A stretch of DNA of 56,040 nucleotides from Desulfobacca acetoxidans. GTDB taxonomy: Bacteria > Desulfobacterota > Desulfobaccia > Desulfobaccales > 0-14-0-80-60-11. A model generated the notes under the pieces. The model did not search any database. It worked only from the letters and a program-made list of their open reading frames with translations, and had not been told where the DNA came from. Both the position numbers and the translations under genes were made by a program. Shown piece by piece: positions 47,812 to 56,040 of this stretch. The stretch is from NCBI GenBank assembly GCA_020722205.1, contig DYLF01000002.1:1-56040 (forward strand). Direction: 5' to 3'. Positions within the stretch are counted from its first letter, which is position 1, and each line of letters begins with the position of its first letter.

Positions 47812-49200
47812 ATGGCTCAAATCTCAAATCTCATTAAAGGCGTGGTGGTGGCCGGCACCCACAGCGGGGTCGGAAAGACCACCCTCACCCTTGGGCTGCT
47901 GGCCGCCTGGCGACGACAAGGAATCGTGGTGCAGCCCTTTAAAGTGGGCCCTGATTTCATTGATCCAGGCCATCATGCGCAAGCCGCCGGACGGTTCTCC
48001 CACAACCTGGACGGCTGGATGCTTTCCGTGGAGGAAAACCGACGGATTTTCCAGCGCTACGCCAAGACCGCAGAAATGGTGATAGTGGAAGGGGTCATGG
48101 GTTTGTTCGATGGCTTTGATGGCAAAAGCGAAGCCGGCTCCACAGCCCAGATGGCCAAATGGCTTGGCTTGCCGGTGCTCTTGGTGGTGGACGCCCGGGC
48201 CATGGCTCGCAGCGCAGCAGCTTTGGTGCATGGCTTCGCCTCTTTTGATCCTGCCCTTAATCTGGTCGGAGTGGTGTTCAATCAGGTAGCTGGCCCGGCC
48301 CATCTTGCTTACTTGACCGAAGCCATGGAACAGGTGCCGGGAGTCAGGTGCTTCGGAGGTCTGCCCCGAACCGACGATTACACCATCCCCGAACGCCACC
48401 TCGGTCTCACCACCGCCGATGACCACCCTTTGACCTCAGACTGGCTTGATGGTCTGGCCGACCTGATAACTCATCATCTGGACTTGGAAGCCCTTTGGCG
48501 GAATTTGCCCACAGTGCTGTTTAACCCTGGGCCGGATGCATCGCCACCGGCGGTTCCCCGGATTCGTTTGGGAATTGCTTGGGACCAGGCCTTCAGCTTT
48601 TATTACCCTGAAAATCTGGAATGGCTGCGGTATTTTGGCGCCGATCTGGTGGAGTTTTCCCCTTTGGCAGAACCGCGGTTGCCTTCGGGATTGAGCGGCC
48701 TTTATTTGGGTGGCGGCTACCCTGAGCTCCAGGCCCGGCGGTTGGCGGCCAACAGCAGTTTCAAGGAGGACCTCAAGGCCAAGGCTCTGACCGGCTTGCC
48801 CATTTATGCCGAGTGTGGCGGTCTCATGTATTTAAGTGAGGAAATTAAGGATCTCTCAGGGGAATGCCATGCCATGGCTGGGGTATTGCCCCTGAAAGTT
48901 CGCATGCTACCACGACTTAAAGCCTTGGGCTACCGGGTGGTGACCCTGGCGGCCGATACCCTCCTGGGATCGGCGGGCGCCACCCTGCGGGGACACGAGT
49001 TTCATTACTCGGAAATTTCCTCCGAAACTGCTTCTTTGGGCAGAGTGTATAAGGTCGGCTCCCGCCGAGGGGGGGAAAGCCAAACTGAAGGTTATGCTTG
49101 CGGAAACGTCTTGGCCAGTTATGTGCATCTGCACTTCGGCAGTAATCCGGCGGCGGCTCAGGCCCTGGTGACTGCCTGTCGGCGCTACGGGGAGGCCTGA
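47812..49200 (+). CDS. cbiA: Cobyrinate a,c-diamide synthase
   Basis: 'VVVAGTHSGVGKTTLTLGLLAAWRRQGIVVQPFKVGPDFIDPGHH', glutaminase 'LYLGGGYPEL...IYAECGGLMYLSEEI'. Confidence 0.95.
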   Translation: MAQISNLIKGVVVAGTHSGVGKTTLTLGLLAAWRRQGIVVQPFKVGPDFIDPGHHAQAAGRFSHNLDGWMLSVEENRRIFQRYAKTAEMVIVEGVMGLFDGFDGKSEAGSTAQMAKWLGLPVLLVVDARAMARSAAALVHGFASFDPALNLVGVVFNQVAGPAHLAYLTEAMEQVPGVRCFGGLPRTDDYTIPERHLGLTTADDHPLTSDWLDGLADLITHHLDLEALWRNLPTVLFNPGPDASPPAVPRIRLGIAWDQAFSFYYPENLEWLRYFGADLVEFSPLAEPRLPSGLSGLYLGGGYPELQARRLAANSSFKEDLKAKALTGLPIYAECGGLMYLSEEIKDLSGECHAMAGVLPLKVRMLPRLKALGYRVVTLAADTLLGSAGATLRGHEFHYSEISSETASLGRVYKVGSRRGGESQTEGYACGNVLASYVHLHFGSNPAAAQALVTACRRYGEA

Positions 49201-49838
49201 TGGCTCTGTGGTTGCTAAATCCCCAGGAGATAGAAGCTGAGAGTTTCCGCCGCATTGAGGCCACGGCCGCAAATCACCGCTTTTCCCCTCGCGAGTGGGC
49301 TGTTGTCCGGCGCATGATTCACACCAGCGCCGACTTTGATTATCTCACCATCACCTGTATTCATCCGGCCGCCATCCCCGCCGGCGTGGAGGCCTTGAAG
49401 CAGGGCCGTCCGGTGGCCACCGACACGCGCATGCTGGCTGCTGGTATTTCCACCGGCCGCCTGAGCCGGTTGGGGGTGGAAGTCAAGTGCTTTATGGATC
49501 ACCCGGAAGTGGCCGCCGAGGCTGCCAGACGGGGCATTACCCGGGCGGCGGCGGCCATGCAGCGGGCTCTCCCTCAACTGGCCGGGGGAATTGTGGCCAT
49601 CGGCAACGCCCCCACTGCACTTATCGCCATGCTTCAATTACTGCCCGACGGCGTCCCGCCCCCCGCCCTGATCATCGGCCTGCCGGTGGGATTTGTGAAC
49701 GCGGCGGAATCCAAAGCCGCCTTGGTTGCCACAAATTATCCCTACATAACCGCCATTGGGCCCAAAGGGGGCTCGGCAGTGGCCGCCAGTGTAGTGAACG
49801 CCTTGGCCATCATGGCCCTGGAAGAGGCCCCGGCATGA
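49200..49838 (+). CDS. cbiC: Precorrin-8X methylmutase
   Basis: 'RRMIHTSADFDYLTITCIHPAAI...DTRMLAAGIS...AIGNAPTALIAML...GLPVGFVNAAESKAALV'. Confidence 0.95.
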   Translation: MALWLLNPQEIEAESFRRIEATAANHRFSPREWAVVRRMIHTSADFDYLTITCIHPAAIPAGVEALKQGRPVATDTRMLAAGISTGRLSRLGVEVKCFMDHPEVAAEAARRGITRAAAAMQRALPQLAGGIVAIGNAPTALIAMLQLLPDGVPPPALIIGLPVGFVNAAESKAALVATNYPYITAIGPKGGSAVAASVVNALAIMALEEAPA

Positions 49839-50614
49839 CTGCCAGGTGCGGTACCTTGTACGGCATCGGGGTGGGACCGGGGGACCCGGACCTGGTCACC
49901 CTAAAGGCCCTAAAGGTGCTTCAAAAGGTGACCCACATCTTCGCCTCCTGCTCCACCAAAAATGAGTATAGTCTCGCCTTGGAGATTGTTAAACGACATC
50001 TGACCAACGGCCAGGTAGAACGCTTGCCCTTCCCCATGACCAAAAAGGCTGACGTGCTCAAGGTTGCCTGGGAGAAGAATGCGCGCCGGGTGTTGGAGGT
50101 TCTTCAGGAAGGCAGGGACGCGGCCTTCGTGACCCTGGGAGACCCCTTGACCTATTCCACCTTCGGTTATCTCATGCAGACGGTCAAGCGGTTTGCTCCG
50201 GAGGTCCCCATTGTTACCATTCCCGGGGTCACCTCTTACCAGGCCGCAGCCGCCTTAAGCCAACTCCCGCTGACCGAAGGGGAGGAATCCTTATATGTGG
50301 TATCCGGGGCCCTTGGGGCCGAAAGGCTGAAAGAAGCCCTGACACAAACGGACAACATTGTTTTGCTTAAAGTTTATCGCTATTTTCCTGAAATCTATCA
50401 GACTCTTGAAAAGCTTGGTCTGCTGGACTGCACCACCTGCATCAACCGAGTGGGTCTGGAAGGGGAGATGGTGGTTCACAACTTGCGGGAGCTTAAGGGC
50501 CAGCACCTGCCGTATCTGTCTTTGTTCATTATCAAAAAGCCCAGGAGAACCGGCTCCCCCGGCTGCCTTTTTGCTGTTGGCGAAAAGGCCTCAGGCGGAC
50601 TTTCTGAACTATGA
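49835..50614 (+). CDS. cbiL: Precorrin-2 C20-methyltransferase
   Basis: 'GTLYGIGVGPGDPDLVTLKALKVL', 'VTLGDPLTYSTFGYL', 'TIPGVTSYQAAAAL'; ATGA coupled to cbiC. Confidence 0.93.
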   Translation: MTARCGTLYGIGVGPGDPDLVTLKALKVLQKVTHIFASCSTKNEYSLALEIVKRHLTNGQVERLPFPMTKKADVLKVAWEKNARRVLEVLQEGRDAAFVTLGDPLTYSTFGYLMQTVKRFAPEVPIVTIPGVTSYQAAAALSQLPLTEGEESLYVVSGALGAERLKEALTQTDNIVLLKVYRYFPEIYQTLEKLGLLDCTTCINRVGLEGEMVVHNLRELKGQHLPYLSLFIIKKPRRTGSPGCLFAVGEKASGGLSEL

Positions 50615-51753
50615 AGGGCAATTCTGAGGCGGCCCAGATAAGCCGCCACCGAAAAGAATTGCGTTACGGCTTCTCCACCGGCACCGCCGCCGCCGCTGCC
50701 GCCAAGGCTGCCTTGTATGAGTTGTTGGCTCTGCCTTGTCCGGAAACCGTGAGGGTAACGCTCCCGGGTGGTGGGCCCCTGGCTGTCCCTCTGGCAGAGC
50801 ACCGGCGCTTGGGAGGCGGGGGCGAAGCCGTGGTGGTGAAAGACGCCGGCGATGATCCGGATGTAACCCACGGGGCGCGCATAGGCGTTCGGGCCAAATG
50901 GGCCAACGGCAGATGTTGTGAAGCCCTGGCTATCACGGCAGGGGAGGGGGTGGGCCGGGTGACTAAGCCGGGTTTGCCCCTGGCCGTGGGAGAACCAGCC
51001 GTCAACCCGACGCCCAGAGCCATGTTGCGCCGGGCCGTGCGCGAAGTGGGGGACCAGCTTTCACCTCCCAGATTACTTAGGGTGCATCTGGAAATTTTCG
51101 TGCCTCAGGGAGAAGAGCTGGCCCGCCGCACCCTGAATCCCCGCCTGGGGATAGTGGGCGGCATCTCCATTTTGGGAACCACCGGTTTGGTTAAACCCTT
51201 CTCCCACTCGGCCTATCGCGCCACCATCATCTTCAGCCTGAAGGTGGCCAAGGCAATGGGCCTGAAAGAAGTAGTCTTCAGCACCGGCGGCCGGAGCGAG
51301 GCGGCACTGGTCAGACTCCTGCCCCATCTGCCGGAGGAAGCCTTTGTGCAAATGGGGGATTATCTCCGGTTTGCCCTTAAAGCTGCCGCCCACCTGGGCT
51401 TCAGCAAAATCCTGGTGGGGGCCTATATCGGCAAGGCCCTCAAAATGGCCCAAGGTTTCAGCCAAACCCATGCCTCCCGGGGGATGGCAAGTTTTAGCGA
51501 TTTAGCCCTTTGGCTCCGGGAAAAAACCAAAGACTCCTGGCTGGCTCAAGCAGTGGCCCAAGCTAATACCGCCAGGGAGGTCCTGGAAATAATCCCATCT
51601 GCTCAAATACAACCCGTAATGTCGGAGGTCGGCGGCCGGATGCTGGCGGCACTTCGGAGCCACGCCGGTCCTGCGGTTGGCTTGACGGCGGTGATCCTTG
51701 GTTTTAATGATCTCCCCCTATACTGGCAATATGACCGGGGAGGCTCGAAATGA
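50611..51753 (+). CDS. cbiD: Cobalt-precorrin-5B C1-methyltransferase
   Basis: 'LRYGFSTGTAAAAAAKAALYELL', 'GGISILGTTGLVKPFSHSAYRATI'. Confidence 0.95.
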   Translation: MKGNSEAAQISRHRKELRYGFSTGTAAAAAAKAALYELLALPCPETVRVTLPGGGPLAVPLAEHRRLGGGGEAVVVKDAGDDPDVTHGARIGVRAKWANGRCCEALAITAGEGVGRVTKPGLPLAVGEPAVNPTPRAMLRRAVREVGDQLSPPRLLRVHLEIFVPQGEELARRTLNPRLGIVGGISILGTTGLVKPFSHSAYRATIIFSLKVAKAMGLKEVVFSTGGRSEAALVRLLPHLPEEAFVQMGDYLRFALKAAAHLGFSKILVGAYIGKALKMAQGFSQTHASRGMASFSDLALWLREKTKDSWLAQAVAQANTAREVLEIIPSAQIQPVMSEVGGRMLAALRSHAGPAVGLTAVILGFNDLPLYWQYDRGGSK

Positions 51754-52991
51754 TCCCGGTTCAGGTGGTGGGCTTGGGGATGTCACCGGCCGACCTTACC
51801 CCTTCTGCCCTCAAAATTATCCAGGAAGCCCAAGTGTTGGTGGGAGGCAAGCGTATCCTGGACTACTTTCCCATGCACCCGGCTGAAAAAATCCCCCTCG
51901 GAAAAGACCCCGAAAGAATTCTCCGGAAATTGCCGGCGTTGGCCCAGGACCGGCGAGTGGTCGTCCTGGCCTCTGGAGATCCCAATTTTTACGGGGTGGG
52001 CCCCCTGGTTGTGGAGGTTTTGGGAGCTGACAATGTGATCATTCATCCCAATATCACCGCCATCCAAACTGCGGCCGCCCGCCTGCTGATGCCCTGGCAC
52101 CAAGCTCAGGTGGTGAGCCTGCATGGTCGAGACTGGCAGTATCTGACAGACGCTTTGACCAAGTCAGGTTTATTATTCATTTACACTGATCCTGTTCATA
52201 CTCCGGGGGCTATCGCCCAACGACTGCTGGATTGGGGTTTAACCCATTGCCGGTTGTGCATTCTGGAGAACCTGGGACAAGAAAACGAGCGCTTTGCTTG
52301 GCTGACTCTAGAAGAAGCGGTGGGTCGAGTTTTTTCCCCTTTGAATCTGGTGGTGCTCGATCGTCTTTCTACCCCTCCCCCGGAGCGAGTGGCTCTCCCT
52401 CCCACTGAACCCCCTGCTTTACACCTAGGAATGTCGGAAGAGGCCTTTTCTCATGAAAGAAGCCTGATCACCAAGGCCGAGGTGCGGAGCGTGGTCATAA
52501 GCAAGCTTGAACTCTATCCCGGTCAGGTGCTCTGGGATGTGGGAGCCGGGAGCGGTTCCGTGGGGCTGGAAGCCAGCCTCCTCCTGGGCCGGGGTTGCAT
52601 CCTGGCTGTGGAAAAAAATCCGGCGCGGGCCGCCCAGATCAGCGCCAATCGGGACAAATTCGGGGTAACCAATCTTAAAGTCATCTGTGGCTCGGCCCCC
52701 GGCTGTTTAACGACCCTGCCTCCTCCTGATCGGGTTTTTATCGGCGGCGGCGGGGATTTTCTCGGTGACCTTATTCGGGAGGTGCGGCGCCGCCTGCGCC
52801 CCCATGGTAAAATCGTCCTCACCGCCACCCGGCTGGAAACCCTGCAGGAAATCCGGCAGGTCTTGAGTCAGGAGAACTGGTTGCTTGATATTGTCCTCCT
52901 TCAGGTCAGCCGCAGCCGCTCCCTGACCGGGGGCATTTATCTTCAGGCCCTGAACCCCGTGTGGATTGTCGCTGGTTCGCCCAACGGTTAG
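51750..52991 (+). CDS. Bifunctional precorrin-6Y C5,15-methyltransferase (CbiE-CbiT fusion)
   Basis: CbiE half 'VVGLGMSPADLTPSALKIIQEAQVLVGGKRIL' and CbiT half 'ITKAEVRSVVISKLELYPGQVLWDVGAGSGSVGLEAS'. Confidence 0.93.
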   Translation: MIPVQVVGLGMSPADLTPSALKIIQEAQVLVGGKRILDYFPMHPAEKIPLGKDPERILRKLPALAQDRRVVVLASGDPNFYGVGPLVVEVLGADNVIIHPNITAIQTAAARLLMPWHQAQVVSLHGRDWQYLTDALTKSGLLFIYTDPVHTPGAIAQRLLDWGLTHCRLCILENLGQENERFAWLTLEEAVGRVFSPLNLVVLDRLSTPPPERVALPPTEPPALHLGMSEEAFSHERSLITKAEVRSVVISKLELYPGQVLWDVGAGSGSVGLEASLLLGRGCILAVEKNPARAAQISANRDKFGVTNLKVICGSAPGCLTTLPPPDRVFIGGGGDFLGDLIREVRRRLRPHGKIVLTATRLETLQEIRQVLSQENWLLDIVLLQVSRSRSLTGGIYLQALNPVWIVAGSPNG

Positions 52992-52996
52992 CTGAC

Positions 52997-53776
52997 ATGA
53001 CAGATAAATATCCCATAGTGTTTATCGGCGCGGGTCCAGGCGACCCGGAACTCATCACCGTGAAAGGGAGGGAGGCCCTCTCTCGGGCGGAGGTGGTCCT
53101 CTACGCCGGCTCCCTGATCTCGCCGGCACTGCTCGCTTGGGTACCCCCTGGGGCCGATTTGGTGGACACTGCCCCCCTGTCCTTGCCCGACATTGTTTCC
53201 CGCCTGGCGACCGCCTACCGGGCCGGAAAGAGGGTGGTGCGGCTGCACTCCGGAGACACCAGCCTGTTCAGCGCTATGCAGGAGCAGTTGGAATTGTTGG
53301 CGCAGGAAGGTATTCCCTTTCAAGTGATCCCGGGGGTTACCGCGGCGGCGGCTGCGGCGGCGGCCTTGGCTCAGGAATTGACCTTGCCGGAAGTGACCCA
53401 AACGGTCATCTTTACCCGGGCTGCAGGGCGGACACCGATGCCGGAGCGGGAGAATCTTGCTTCCCTGGCGGCGTACGGCGCCACCCTGGTGATTTATCTC
53501 AGTGTTCAACTTCTGGACCAGGTGGCGGCGGAACTGAGCAAAGTTTACGGACCCCAAGCCCCGGTGGTGGTGGCCTACCGGGTGAGCTGGCCGGATGAGC
53601 AGTTTGTCCGGGGGACGTTGGCGGATATCGCATCCACGGTGCGAAAAGCCGGCATTACCCGCCAGGCCCTGATCCTGGTGGGCCCGGCCTTGGCCGCTTG
53701 GGGAAAACCCCTCCAAGCCCACTCCCGACTTTATGACCAAACCTTCAGTCATGGTTGGCGGGATGCCAGTGATTAG
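52997..53776 (+). CDS. cbiF: Precorrin-4 C11-methyltransferase
   Basis: 'VFIGAGPGDPELITVKGREALSRAEVVLYAGSLI', 'RLHSGDTSLFSAMQEQLELL', 'VIFTRAAGRTPMPERE'. Confidence 0.95.
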   Translation: MTDKYPIVFIGAGPGDPELITVKGREALSRAEVVLYAGSLISPALLAWVPPGADLVDTAPLSLPDIVSRLATAYRAGKRVVRLHSGDTSLFSAMQEQLELLAQEGIPFQVIPGVTAAAAAAAALAQELTLPEVTQTVIFTRAAGRTPMPERENLASLAAYGATLVIYLSVQLLDQVAAELSKVYGPQAPVVVAYRVSWPDEQFVRGTLADIASTVRKAGITRQALILVGPALAAWGKPLQAHSRLYDQTFSHGWRDASD

Positions 53777-54806
53777 AGTGGTGGCCTTGACCCCTGCCGG
53801 GGCCGAGCTGGCCAGGCGACTGTGTCAGACCTTGGAAGAGGCAGAGTGCTGGCTTCCGGCCACCCGGGCCGCCGGCGCTGACCAAAGTTTTGACAATCTG
53901 GCTGAAGTTTTTACCCGCGCCTTCGCCGAAGGGCACAGCTTGGTGTGCATTATGGCCGCCGGCATCGTGGTGCGTCAGCTGGCTCCCCTGCTCCAGGGCA
54001 AAGACCGAGATCCCGCCGTAGTGGTGGTGGACGAGGAAGGCCGTTTTGCAGTGAGCCTCCTTTCCGGCCACCTGGGGGGGGCCAACCACTTGGCTCGCCG
54101 GGTGGCCAAGGTCCTGGGCGGCACCCCGGTGATCACTACTGCCACCGATGTTCAGGGCGTTCCTGCCATCGATCTGCTGGCAGTCCGAACCGGGTTGCTC
54201 ATTGAAAACCCTGCCGCGGTGAAGGAAGCGTCCATGGCCTTGCTCTCCGGTCAGCCTCTCTTCTTGGTAGACCCCGAAGGCTACCTGGATGCTGCCTTAA
54301 GCGAGTACCCTCATCTTTTCCGGCGGGAACCCGATCTGGAAGCAGCCTTGGCCGCAAATCTTCGGCCCACGGTCTACGTAGGTCCCCATGAGCGCCCCTG
54401 GCCTGCCGGCTGGCTGCGACTTCGGCCCCCCTGCCTGGTAGCCGGATTGGGGTGCCACCGAGGCACCCCGGCTCAGGAAATATTAGATTTTTTACAGGAG
54501 ACCTTTCAGCGGGCCGGACTTTCCATTTTCTCCCTTAAGGCGTTGGCCACCGTTGCCGCCAAACAGAACGAGCCAGGTCTTAAGGAAGCGGCCCTCCGAT
54601 TGAAGGTGGAGTTAATATGTTTTCCCGCAGAAGAATTGGCAACGGTGCAGGTGCCCCATCCGTCCGCCTCAGCGGCCTGCCATCTGGGGACCCAAAGCGT
54701 CAGCGAGGCCGCAGCCCTGAAAGCGGGCCAGGGGGAACTTCTGGTTCCCAAACGCAAGAGCGCCAACGTTACGGTGGCAGTGGCCCGGGTCATCTCGCCA
54801 TCGTGA
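53763..54806 (+). CDS. cbiG: Cobalt-precorrin-5A hydrolase
   Basis: 'VCIMAAGIVVRQLAPLLQGKDRDPAVVVVDEEGRFAVSLLSGHLGGANHLAR', C-terminal 'VPKRKSANVTVAVAR'; ORF also permits start at 53733. Confidence 0.93.
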   Translation: MPVIRVVALTPAGAELARRLCQTLEEAECWLPATRAAGADQSFDNLAEVFTRAFAEGHSLVCIMAAGIVVRQLAPLLQGKDRDPAVVVVDEEGRFAVSLLSGHLGGANHLARRVAKVLGGTPVITTATDVQGVPAIDLLAVRTGLLIENPAAVKEASMALLSGQPLFLVDPEGYLDAALSEYPHLFRREPDLEAALAANLRPTVYVGPHERPWPAGWLRLRPPCLVAGLGCHRGTPAQEILDFLQETFQRAGLSIFSLKALATVAAKQNEPGLKEAALRLKVELICFPAEELATVQVPHPSASAACHLGTQSVSEAAALKAGQGELLVPKRKSANVTVAVARVISPS

Positions 54807-55582
54807 GCCTGGGGCCGGGCGACGTGGATTACCTGGCGCCCAAGGCCCAAGCCGCATTGGAGGCTGCCCAGGTGGTGGTGGGATATCAGACATATGTGGA
54901 CTTTATCGCCCCCCTCCTCACCCACCAGCAAGTGATGGCCACCGGCATGAAGGCCGAAATCAAGCGCTGTCAGGCGGCCATTGACTTGGCCCGACAAGGC
55001 AAACGGGTCGCCTTGGTGTCCGGTGGGGATGCGGGCATTTATGGGATGGCCGGCCTCGTCCTGGAGATTTGCGCCGCCCAGGGGCTTAAGGTGGGGCACC
55101 TCGACTCCAACCGAAAGATGGACCTTTCCTTGGAGGTGATCCCCGGCATACCCGCCTTGGCCGCCGGCGCTGCCCGTCTGGGGGCTCCCCTGATGCATGA
55201 TTTTGCCGCCATCTCCTTAAGCGATCTTTTGACCCCCTGGGAAGTCATCCAGCGGCGGGTGGAGGCGGCCGCCCAAGCCGACTTTGTCATCGTCCTTTAC
55301 AACCCCAAGAGCAAAAAACGAGATTGGCAATTAAAAGCAGTGGTGGAAGTGCTGCTTTGCCACCGCTCCCCCCAGACCCCTGTGGGTCTGGTAAGCCGCG
55401 CCATGCGCCCGGGAGAGGAAGTCACCTTCTCCACCCTGGAGGAACTTCCAGCACAGCGGGTGGACATGCAGACCATCATTATTGTGGGTAATTCCCAAAC
55501 CTTTCAATATAACGGCTATCTCATCACCCCTCGGGGTTATCTGGGAAAGTACCAGGCGCCGGACCAAGGCGGAGCTTCTTGA
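54803..55582 (+). CDS. cbiH: Precorrin-3B C17-methyltransferase
   Basis: 'SLGPGDVDYLAPKAQAALEAAQVVVGYQTYVDFI', 'ALVSGGDAGIYGMAGLVLEI', 'DFVIVLYNPKSKKRDWQL'; GTG start overlaps cbiG stop; see finding. Confidence 0.9.
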   Translation: MSLGPGDVDYLAPKAQAALEAAQVVVGYQTYVDFIAPLLTHQQVMATGMKAEIKRCQAAIDLARQGKRVALVSGGDAGIYGMAGLVLEICAAQGLKVGHLDSNRKMDLSLEVIPGIPALAAGAARLGAPLMHDFAAISLSDLLTPWEVIQRRVEAAAQADFVIVLYNPKSKKRDWQLKAVVEVLLCHRSPQTPVGLVSRAMRPGEEVTFSTLEELPAQRVDMQTIIIVGNSQTFQYNGYLITPRGYLGKYQAPDQGGAS

Positions 55583-55699
55583 CCGTCGAAGGTAATGTTC
55601 TCCAGAAAGACAGAAATATTCAGCTCCCTCACCCTATTCCTTCGCTTCCCGGGCGGAGAACCGGATAAGAGGCAGCCGTGCTCTCGGACAATTTTTTGC

Positions 55700-55728
55700 T
55701 TGACTGCGGGTTGGTATTTTTTTAGCAT
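55700..55728 (+). promoter_or_regulatory. Candidate sigma70-type promoter for second riboswitch
   Basis: TTGACT-N17-TAGCAT just upstream of the riboswitch. Confidence 0.5.
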
Positions 55729-55744
55729 TGCGCTTAGGAAATCT

Positions 55745-55960
55745 GGAGCTGCAGGTACCCATAAGGGTTTGAAAGGGAAGCCGGTGCAAGGCCGGCGCGG
55801 TCCCGCCGCTGTAACCGGGGACGAAACCTGCGGAAAACCACTGTCCGGCCAGTATCGGATGGGAAGGGGCAGGAAGTAGAGCGATCCGGGAGTCAGAAGA
55901 CCTGCCTGTAGAAGTCAAACCAAGAGCCGCGAGGCACGGTTAGGTTTGCGGCTCCGTGGG
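55745..55960 (+). ncRNA. Cobalamin (B12) riboswitch
   Basis: 'gccggtgcaaggccggcgcggtcccgccgctgtaaccggggacgaaacctgc' and B12 box 'gggagtcagaagacctgcc'. Confidence 0.93.
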
Positions 55961-56004
55961 GCTGACTCACGGGGTTTTCCCTAAGGATCAAGTAAGCTGG
56001 GTGC

Positions 56005-56040
56005 AATCCTTGGGTCCAAAACGGACACAAGGATTTTTTT
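56005..56040 (+). terminator. Intrinsic terminator of B12 riboswitch 2
   Basis: AATCCTTG-G-GTCC / GGAC-A-CAAGGATT hairpin followed by T run to window edge. Confidence 0.85.

Noticed and set aside
52988-53752. 254-aa minus-strand ORF
   Set aside because: Antisense to cbiF; shadow ORF
54506-55198. 230-aa minus-strand ORF
   Set aside because: Antisense to cbiG/cbiH, which have clear family motifs
1-56040. CRISPR array, transposase, integrase, phage or defence genes
   Set aside because: No regularly spaced direct repeats and no recognisable mobile-element or defence motifs found by reading

Overview
The window reads as ordinary chromosome from a GC-rich anaerobe, probably Desulfobacterota (inference from gene content). 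I found no rRNA, tRNA, CRISPR array or intact mobile element. Main blocks: (1) SGNH-hydrolase and GT-C-like membrane proteins (17-2574); (2) a 1340-aa Na+/solute-symporter-like sensor kinase, a 68-aa membrane protein and a P-type cation ATPase (2615-9847, minus); (3) housekeeping genes: YkgJ-like, EF-G-like, MOSC, MogA/MoaB, PilZ, RuvX, EamA, GDPD, aconitase, aldehyde dehydrogenase, CBS, AMMECR1; (4) a PAS protein that appears to be a collapsed hybrid histidine kinase (24471-26404); (5) porin, stand-alone Ni-CODH (cooS), trxA, trxB, bamD; (6) a flagellin-fliD-fliS-glycosyltransferase-chaperone block on the minus strand (32684-45460), with a perfect sigma28 promoter before flagellin and a sigma54-like site before fliD; (7) an anaerobic cobalamin operon (cbiM-K-A-C-L-D-ET-F-G-H) led by a B12 riboswitch and followed by a second B12 riboswitch at the window edge, each with promoter, antiterminator and terminator readable. 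The most unusual signals are the alternating CgeB/GT9 array beside the flagellar genes, the cbiG/cbiH boundary that one extra G would convert to a fusion, the PAS-to-REC deletion, and a signal peptide that one extra A would restore. I do not see a clearly unprecedented defence or mobile system. All family calls are from motif reading, not database searches.
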